Shown here: piece after piece, positions 56,997 through 64,000 of the stretch
Position numbering within the stretch: the stretch's first letter is position 1
How the letters are laid out: each line of letters opens with the position of its first letter
DNA from: Holacanthus passer
Lineage: Eukaryota; Chordata; Actinopteri; Pomacanthidae
DNA length: 64,000 nt
Direction: 5' to 3'
NCBI GenBank assembly: GCA_025331565.1
Contig: JAFREQ010000093.1
Span: 831,001-895,000 of the forward strand
The notes under the pieces: model-generated
Databases searched by the model: none
What the model was told of the DNA's origin: nothing
Seen by the model: only the letters and a program-made list of their open reading frames with translations
Made by a program: the position numbers and the translations under genes

Positions 56997-59571
56997 CTGG
57001 GAACACGGGACAACAGTAGTTAACATTTAGATTAGCGTGTTAACGCACAGAGGTTTTAAAAAGCTACAAGTAGCGCCTTTACAGAATCAGAGATGCTTTG
57101 ACTCTCTACTCCATCTCCACTCGCCTCGTTTCATCATGGCCATCTTCAGCTCATGCCTGCCAGGTGTTTGGAGAACTGTCCTACTCTTGATTCGTTTTAG
57201 ATTCTTCATCTTCTTCTTTTCTTCCTCCTCGTCCACTTGTTCTACCTGTTCTTTAAATGGCCATCATTCTTGCAGCGTGGGACGTCTTATACTTAAATAC
57301 TGGTGATTGATGTCATTTTGTTGATGCTCAGTCTGTTTCTTTAGCTCATTTAACTGGAAGTCAAGAACAAACTTCAGCTTCTCCAGTTCCTGGTTCTTCT
57401 TCTTCAAGCTGGAGATGGTCTCATCCTGTGTTTGTAAAGGCAATTTAGAGAAAGAAAGTTTTTTTCTGTAGTATCTAATGTTGTCATGACTCTGCAGCAG
57501 GAAATAATGAACTGGTCAAAAGGTTAAGAAGGATGCTGTATTCATTTCATGAATGTTGAAGCACATAATACTGAATACACAGGTATTTATCCACCTACCC
57601 AAAAGCAATTGTCTGAGTCTATATGAAATCATATAATATCTCATTGTGAGAGCGTTGGGATATTACAATCTTATTTTTACATGTTAAAGTATAATGCATA
57701 CATCTATATTTTCTTTCCATTTACATACACAGTTGTGTATGTGTACAAATGTATCCTGTATTTCTATTAAACATCTTCTAGTATCAAACTTAAATGGAAC
57801 TACAGAGATTAAAATGTAAATGTCCCAATCATGTTTTTTTAATAACATTTCAGAAAATGGCAGTTAAAGTGTTGATTATTATTGATATTACCTGTATGCA
57901 GCAGGTGAAGGCGTAGCAGTGAGGACGAGGTGGATACTTTCGCTCTCCAAATAGCCTCTGAAGAGCAGCGGGAGGGGCGCGCCCTCAATAACCCCCCCAG
58001 AGCAACCAGAGCAAGCATGAAGGTTCCGCCCCCACAATATTCATAGAATGAATGTTAAAACAGTATAATTACTGAACATATATACCATAAACCAAAAATG
58101 ATTATCAAAATAATCACAATTCAAGATTTTAACACAAATGTGGTCACCTTTCTTAGGTGTGTCACATATGGAACCAAGCTTACCAGCGTAAAGATAAATT
58201 GTGACCTTACAAAAACTTAAAAATGCAAAAGGGTTCAGGGCTGTGACATAAAATGTCAAAAATCTAAATGTTGCTGGTTTTTGATTTAATCTATTTGACT
58301 CTGAAAGTTGAAGCCCTGATCTCAGTCACCTTGTCCTGGTTGGTCTTTTCGTGCCCTGAGATCTGCCTCTTCAGGTCCTCGATGTTGCTCTCCAGGGAAC
58401 GGATCAACCCCAGCAGGCTCTGCCGCTCTTGCTTCAGCTTGTTTATGTCTGTGCACCGGTCATCGATCTGTCTGTGCAGACTGTAGAACTGTGATCACAC
58501 AATCACCACCAAAGGAACAAGAGAAACAAAGAGTCAGAGGTTACACGAGAGGCAGGTGGAAAACAATAAGATGAACTGAAAACATTACAGTTCAGGTTCC
58601 ACTGAAAAACAGGAGCTTTGCTCACCTTCTGTGTCACGATACCAGTTTCTCCTTTCAGATTCTTGTTGGTTTCTCGCTCAGTGAGCAGTTTCCTCTCGTA
58701 CTTGGTTTGGATGTTATGGATCTTCCTCATCATCTCTTGAAATTCACAGACCTGCTGCTGTGCATCCTCCTGAGTCTGCACAAAATCAAAGTAGGACAGA
58801 ATCAAAGTGGACATAGGAACTTCAGTGGTTTCATGTGGTGTCCCTGTTAACTCATACTCCACCATCTGCTCCTCCTGACTAACCTGAGCCAGGTGCTGAG
58901 CCTTCTCCTGCAGCCTGGCCTCGTAGAGCCGTGTCAGCTGCTCCCAGGCTTGGACTCTGCTCTCCTCTGCAGCCTTCAGCTGCTGATCATAGTCTTCCTC
59001 CATTCTTTGACATTTATGCTGCAGATCTGGGAACCTCTCGTGCTGTTACGTCCCTGAAAATGGGGAGAAATAATCACAGAAGTGATGTTGATGTTACCTC
59101 AGTGACAGCTTGAGACTAATTTATTCAGTAAAACAAAATAATTAACAAGTATATACAAGGCAGGTTAATACCATACACACACTCAGTTTCAGTAACCAAA
59201 AATACTCAGTATTGATCAGGAACAGCATACTCTGTTTTTATATTACTGTATGTAGCTCAAACTCTTGGAACTACACAGAAGAGTAGCTCACAATACACAT
59301 TCAAATGTCACTACGATGTTAGTTAAGTGCATTAAACACAATATAAAAGTTAACTGTGTGAAATAAGATACAATATGTGTAGATATAAATTCACTTTTAA
59401 CACAAAATAATGATACTAGATACAAAATGGCGGCTGCTCGCAGCGTCTAACTTAGCTAGCTTATCTGCTAATGAGCAGAGACTCGGCCGCACATATACAC
59501 TTTTCTCTGTTCAACAAATGTTCCGAAAATGCATTAAAACCATTGTCTTAGCACTCTTACACATTTCAACC

Positions 59572-60310
59572 AGGGGTGGGACTTTAACGCGTTAATTACG
59601 ATTAATTAATTAAAACAACAAAAAAAGCATTAAAAAAATGAACGCATTTAATCGCAGTTTGCGCTCCGGACAAAACGGAACGTTTGTCAGAGCACGAGTT
59701 CCTGGTCCACCGATCACACTGATGCACAAGACGCGTCAGAGCTAGGAGGCTAACAACAACTAGCATGGAGGAACTGTGAGGCCAATGGGTTTGTTTTTGC
59801 ACTGAAATGTTGATCAAACTGTTTGAGCCTAATGTACAACAGAGATTTTTGCTCAGGATACTGGGAGTATAAAAGGGATTTAGGTCAGTTAAAGGAGCAT
59901 TTCTGTTTTTTATTTGTTTGTTTTACCATTTTACCTGGTAGAAATGGCACTTTATGTTGAATTGTTGGTTGATATTTATTTGCCATTTAAAATCAGTACT
60001 GTTCTGGAAAGTACTTGAAATTGCACTTTTAATGAAAAACAAACATTTTCAAGACATTAAAAGAGCTTGAGGTTAAATAAAGTTCTATGAAAGCTTGAAT
60101 ATAGACACTCTTATGATTTATAGTGCCATTGTCAGACTGATGCAAAATAAACAATGTTTTGTTGTTTAAATATATGTATGTGTGTCTATCATTTGGTTCA
60201 GTCATATACCAAAATCCATTTAAATTGAAAAATGTTGCTTCTTGTGGCAGATATTGTTATGCCATTAAATCCAATTAATTGAGAATAATTAATCACAAAG
60301 CCTCTAATTC
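59572..60310. mobile_element. hAT-like non-autonomous element (tentative)
   Basis: Left edge CAGGGGTGGGACTTTAACGC with GATTAATTAATT words, and right edge, read in reverse, TAGAGGCTTTGTGATTAATT. The ends are only partly complementary and I found no clean target duplication, so boundaries are uncertain. No coding capacity. Confidence 0.45.
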
Positions 60311-60337
60311 ACTGTGTCACTGCAGCATGTGGCAGGG

Positions 60338-60530
60338 CGGCTGTAGTTCAGGAGGTAGAGTGTTTGTCCACCAATAGGAAGGTTGGTGGTTCAGTCCCTG
60401 GCGCCTGCAGTCTATGTGTTGAAGTGTCCTTGGGCAAGATACCTGATGGCTGTTCCATCGGCAGGTGAATGTACGTCGCTTTGGATAAAAGCTTCTGCTA
60501 AATAAAATTGTAGAATGTAGCAGAAGATTT
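60338..60530 (+). mobile_element. tRNA-derived SINE
   Basis: Has an A-box-like TAGTTCAGGAGGTAGAG, a B-box GGTTCAGTCCC, then a body with GTGTCCTTGGGCAAGATACC and the tail CGCTTTGGATAAAAGC..CTGCTAAAT. This is the standard build of a Pol III-transcribed fish SINE. Related tails occur near 11.8, 27.75 and 31.1 kb. Confidence 0.85.
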
Positions 60531-63062
60531 GAGTCGAATGCTGGTGTTATTTTGACCTGCGCAGGTACTTGTCATATGTTCAGGATTCAACTTGCAAAAT
60601 GTTTTGGATTTTTATGTAATACATTGCTTTTTAAAAATACTGACTGCCCTGTCACATCACACCTGTCCTGGCAGAGAGAGTCAATGAAGTCAGAACGGAC
60701 TCAGAAGCACAATATTTCACAGCATGTACAGTATGTTTTTAAATACAGTGAATCCAACACGAGCCCAGCTCTGTCACACTTTTTCAAGTCTTGCAGTGGT
60801 TGACTGAAAAAAGCATCCAGCCTCCACCACAACTCTGAACATCATTTCAGTTCCCTCTCGCTGCTGCAGAGGGCGACAACGTGCAGAAGGTTTTCTTTTT
60901 GTGTTTATTATTCAGAATAAAGTTTGTATTCATCAATAAGGAAAATGTTTGTCTGTTTGTTTGTTCTAACTTTCCCATTATTTCTCCTTTGATGAAACCC
61001 AATGTTATAAACTTTTACACTGGTAACGCACGTCTTAAATCAACAAGCGACTGCAACCCTGAATCCAAAAAAGAGGGAAAACAGGGAATTTCCTTTAAAA
61101 AAAAAAAGTAACTCGTACAGTACGTATGCAGGCGATGTTCGGCCTCTCACAGTTTGTTCAGGCAGAAAGATCCGCCATATAAACCATGAACACTCCAGAC
61201 AGGTGACCACACCTGCCTGTGAAACCTGTCGAGCTGTTTGTGTCCCTGTGAGGGAATTTAGGCCGGATTAAATGAGGTCACCTGTAAAACTCAAGCTGTC
61301 TTCTTCTCTAATGTCTGTGGACAGATAAAACCAACTCCACACACTTTGTAAACTAATTTTATTGAATGAGATTATTACAGCGGCTTCACTCGTCTGCTTT
61401 GTGATACACAAGCGTTATAACTTCCTGTCACATGATTTCATGTTAGTTCAAGTCAGGTTATTGAATGACTTGTTTTTGCTTTGCAACATAACACAAGATC
61501 ATTTCCTGCACAGTGACTTGACATTTTTTGTCATTTAAGGCCAAAACATATTTTTGAAATATTTTCTGTTTGTATATGAGATGTACTATAATACACATGT
61601 GCAAGCACACATTCATAATTATTAGACTAATGAATCAGATTTTATGGTCTCATTTAGTGAAGTTGACAGTTGTTGACAGTATGAAAATATATAGAAAACC
61701 ATCAGCTTTGTCCTTTAACATCTTACTGACCAGATCTAATAGAAGCCACTAAATATGTTTTTTAAAAAAGGCTTCCCAACAGTGTAAATCATTAAATGTC
61801 TGACTTGCTTTAAGGTGAATATTAGGGTAAGAGTTGGGGTTAGGTGACTATTGTCCGTGCTATAAATACATTTTCCTTATTTACAGGTTGCATTCGAGAA
61901 CTAGATAAAGTCTTGAAGGTGGAGGAATCCGCCCGTCCTGCCTCTGTGGCGAGAGAATCAGGCTCCATATGCTGGTCTAATCCAGTCCAGGTGGTCCTGT
62001 CTCGTCCCATTAGAGGAGGCTGGGACCAGAGGAGCCTCCACCAGGCCGACTCTGAATCAAAGAGGAAAGCTGAGTGACGATATTCTGCTAAAGCCCGAGA
62101 TTACAGGAAAACCACCCAGGACACGCTCTGACTCCAAAATCCTATCCGAGCTCAGGATGCGTTTTTATGCCTGAAAGTGTGGCGGGACCGCGTCAGCCGT
62201 GAGTCAGGAGGATCAGAGAGCCGATGAGACAATCAGCGACACTTGATCCCCATTAACCTGCCAATATGTCCTGCTTTTGTCTGGCGAAGGATCAAGAGCA
62301 AACACTGAGGCAACAGGCGGATGCTGCTCGAGTGTTTGCACAGAATATTTCTTACAAACAGACGGTTCCCGAAATCACACACAGGAAAATGCTGCTGTTT
62401 TTGTGAGCAAATATCTCACTGATATTTGATTTCCACCCGTGAAATGCTCCTTTTGTTAAATGAAATAATCTTGTACACAGATGTTATAAAGTTTAATGAA
62501 GGCTTCTGAGCATATTTCATGATCAGTGACGGCAATAAAAATAAGAATTAATAAACAAACTACAAACTAATAGTCAAACAAAGTACTGGTCATGTTGGGC
62601 TCGAAGGTGACAAAAACTCCATCAGCCTGTTGGACTCGCATCAAACCAAACCTGGGTGTGATAACGTCTGCGGGGTTTGTTTTAACCACCTAGGAGCCTC
62701 AGATGGGTGGGGTTACCCACATCAGGACAAATGAAAGAAAGAAAGAATGAACCAGGTCTGTTGGTAAAAACGAAAGAATATATTTACAAAAATCAATGAA
62801 GTTGATGAGATCAAACAGTCAATATATTGTGTCCTGGTTTCAATTGAGTTTAAAACAATTATCAAATTATCACATTCTGTTTTAATTAGTCCCAACCTTT
62901 TAGGAATCAGGGTTGTAGAAGAGTTCTCTACTGGCTGGGTCACAAACCCGCCTCTCTGAGCTCGTTCTGGACCTCGTTATGTTGACCTGAGCGGTGATAA
63001 TCTCCACCCATCTGGCACCTTCGCAAACACCATCTCACCCGGGTTTGTTATGATGCAGCGGC
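60531..63062. other. Intergenic region downstream of the RhoU-like gene
   Basis: No coding exon seen. 61.87-62.35 kb has higher complexity and GC content than its surroundings and could be a conserved regulatory island. The rest is AT-rich. Confidence 0.45.
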
Positions 63063-63551
63063 TCACTTGAACACACAGCTCTGCTCTCCCATCAGACAGT
63101 TGATCTTCCTCCACCAGGCCTCCGAGAGGCTCTTGATCTTATCAGGTGTCTTCTTCCTCAGAGTCAGCCTCTGCTGCTGGACGCTGCAACTGTCCGTCTG
63201 CTGGATGCTGGCCAAGATGGCCGAATCAAAAGCGTCCTTCAGGTTCTTCTGGGTCAGCGCCGAGCACTCTGCAAAGCCCACCGCCCCGAGCTCCTGGGCG
63301 AGCTGCCGGCCCTCCTCCGTGCCCACCGGCCGCTCCTGGTTCTGTGCCAGGTGAATCAGCACCTGGACGTCCTCCCTCAGGTCCAGCTGGGTGCCGACGA
63401 GGACCAGGGGCACGCCGGGACAGTGCTGACGGATCTCGGGAACCCACCTGTCCATCAGGTTGCGGAAAGAGCAGGGGCGGACCACGCTGTAGCAGAGAAG
63501 GAAGACGTCGGCGTTCTTGTAGCAGAGCGGCCGGAGGCGCTCCAGCTCATC
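63063..63551 (-). CDS. rhou: RhoU/Wrch-like small GTPase, last coding exon
   Basis: The exon starts after ...CATGAAG at GAT GAG CTG (phase 0), the same boundary as the ..GQ|DEFD junction I recall in RHOU, and ends with TGA at 63063-63065, giving 162 residues. It covers LRPLCYKNADVFLLCYSVV, the guanine-specificity motif GTQLDLRED, and the ECSALTQKNLK (G5) motif. The extension TPDKIKSLSEAWWRK matches the RHOU-type tail. RHOU family members act downstream of Wnt and growth signals on actin and adhesion at membranes. The product ends SCVFK instead of the palmitoylated CCFV end of RHOU/RHOV. The G1-G3 exons lie beyond the window. RhoU fits best; RhoV or a fish-specific paralogue is possible. Confidence 0.8.
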   Translation of the reverse strand, partial: DELERLRPLCYKNADVFLLCYSVVRPCSFRNLMDRWVPEIRQHCPGVPLVLVGTQLDLREDVQVLIHLAQNQERPVGTEEGRQLAQELGAVGFAECSALTQKNLKDAFDSAILASIQQTDSCSVQQQRLTLRKKTPDKIKSLSEAWWRKINCLMGEQSCVFK

Positions 63552-64000
63552 CTTCATGGGCCAAAGTGGGAAACAGAGAGTCCAGGTTAAACTGGGCTGC
63601 TTATAGGACAAGACCGACATTGTTCTACGTTTCTTATTCAAATCCCATGAAAACACCAAAACCAACAGTGTGTTATAGCCCTTTCACACTGGACAATGCA
63701 CCACTAACATCTGGCGTTTGTCTTCAGCGTTAAAGGTTCAATCAGCATTCATTCCCGGGTCAAATGACTCTGCAGGAGTCTCGGGCTCTGATCAGCATTG
63801 ATGGAAAGATGATGCCCTGACACATGTTGAAGTTCAGTCTGTCAATACTGTCTGACCCTGTCTGTGGCTCTCAGGGACGGGTTACTAGAAAAGAAGCGGT
63901 TCCTACAATATGATGTTCGAGCATATTGGAAATCAAAAGTGGTTATAGTTGTTCCATCATGGAGAGCGGGGAGACTCAGTATTGTTGAACTCTGGGGACG

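Larger units (their letters stand above)
55112..59042 (-). pseudogene. cfap57: CFAP57-like coiled-coil exons, incomplete at both ends
   Basis: CFAP57 is a WD40 plus coiled-coil protein of ciliary axonemes. Minus-strand exons: 58884-59042 (53 codons), 58626-58775 (50), 58330-58488 (53), 57425 down to about 57310, probably 56362-56445 (28), and 55112-55228 (39). The clear ones are phase 0 and match remembered human CFAP57 coiled coil: LTRLYEARLQEK, KYERKLL.E...NLKGETGI, LKKKNQELEKLKFVLD, and LEEELVQMDKSNAQLKL. No WD40 exons occur between 59.05 kb and the GTPase gene at 63 kb, no C-terminal exons occur below 55.1 kb, the 57.3-kb exon has no good donor, and the donor at 55.11 kb is weak. This looks like a partial duplicate. 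A short expressed gene is not excluded. Confidence 0.7.

Noticed and set aside
63146..63733. 195-codon Ser/Pro/Arg-rich forward frame
   Set aside because: It is antisense to the RhoU-like exon; its composition reflects the GC-rich codons of the real gene.

Overview
The window looks like a teleost (percomorph-type) fish nuclear genome. Genes have many small exons with GT-AG introns, and the intergenic DNA carries (CA)n runs, a tRNA-type SINE, Rex1/L2-like LINE pieces, and hAT- and Harbinger-like MITEs. All confidently recognised genes lie on the minus strand. I derived every exon model by reading splice sites and reading-frame phase by eye.

Layout. 1-12 kb: no gene seen, only repeats and some possible conserved non-coding islands. 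12.1-16.9 kb: a complete 10-exon gene for a secretory-pathway, single-pass membrane protein (CUB, Ser/Thr/Pro-rich linker, SEA, calcium-binding EGF, transmembrane helix, short tail). 18.8-20.0 kb: b3gnt2, a Golgi beta-1,3-N-acetylglucosaminyltransferase with an intronless coding region. 26.9-32.6 kb: commd1 in three exons, 190 aa, the same length as the human protein. b3gnt2 and commd1 are also neighbours on human chromosome 2p15, so this part is an old syntenic block.

34-49 kb is the most interesting part: a tandem array of three related genes for secreted AID/APOBEC-like cytidine deaminases (the SNAD type). All three share one design: a 5' untranslated exon, a signal-peptide exon whose ATG directly follows the acceptor AG, a phase-2 intron, and one large catalytic exon. 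They have diverged sharply. The gene at 39.5-40.6 kb is a compact deaminase with intact HAE and PCx3C motifs. The gene at 44.0-47.0 kb is intact, with a threefold 14-residue W/V/C repeat just before its HAE motif and a long basic tail. The gene at 34.1-35.6 kb has lost the HAE motif (Gly-Ala-Leu instead), has no visible TATA box, but keeps the fold and a strongly basic Gly/Arg/Lys tail. This suggests a rapidly evolving extracellular nucleic-acid-directed defence locus containing one non-catalytic member.

49-59 kb holds mobile-element debris, a possible hAT-derived zinc-finger fragment with a duplicated exon, and a broken block mixing coiled-coil exons of the ciliary protein CFAP57 with exons resembling a second ciliary (DUF4200/CFAP100-type) protein, split by a LINE. 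59-63 kb is repeats and non-coding DNA. The last exon of a RhoU-like small GTPase (63.06-63.55 kb) runs into an intron that leaves the window.
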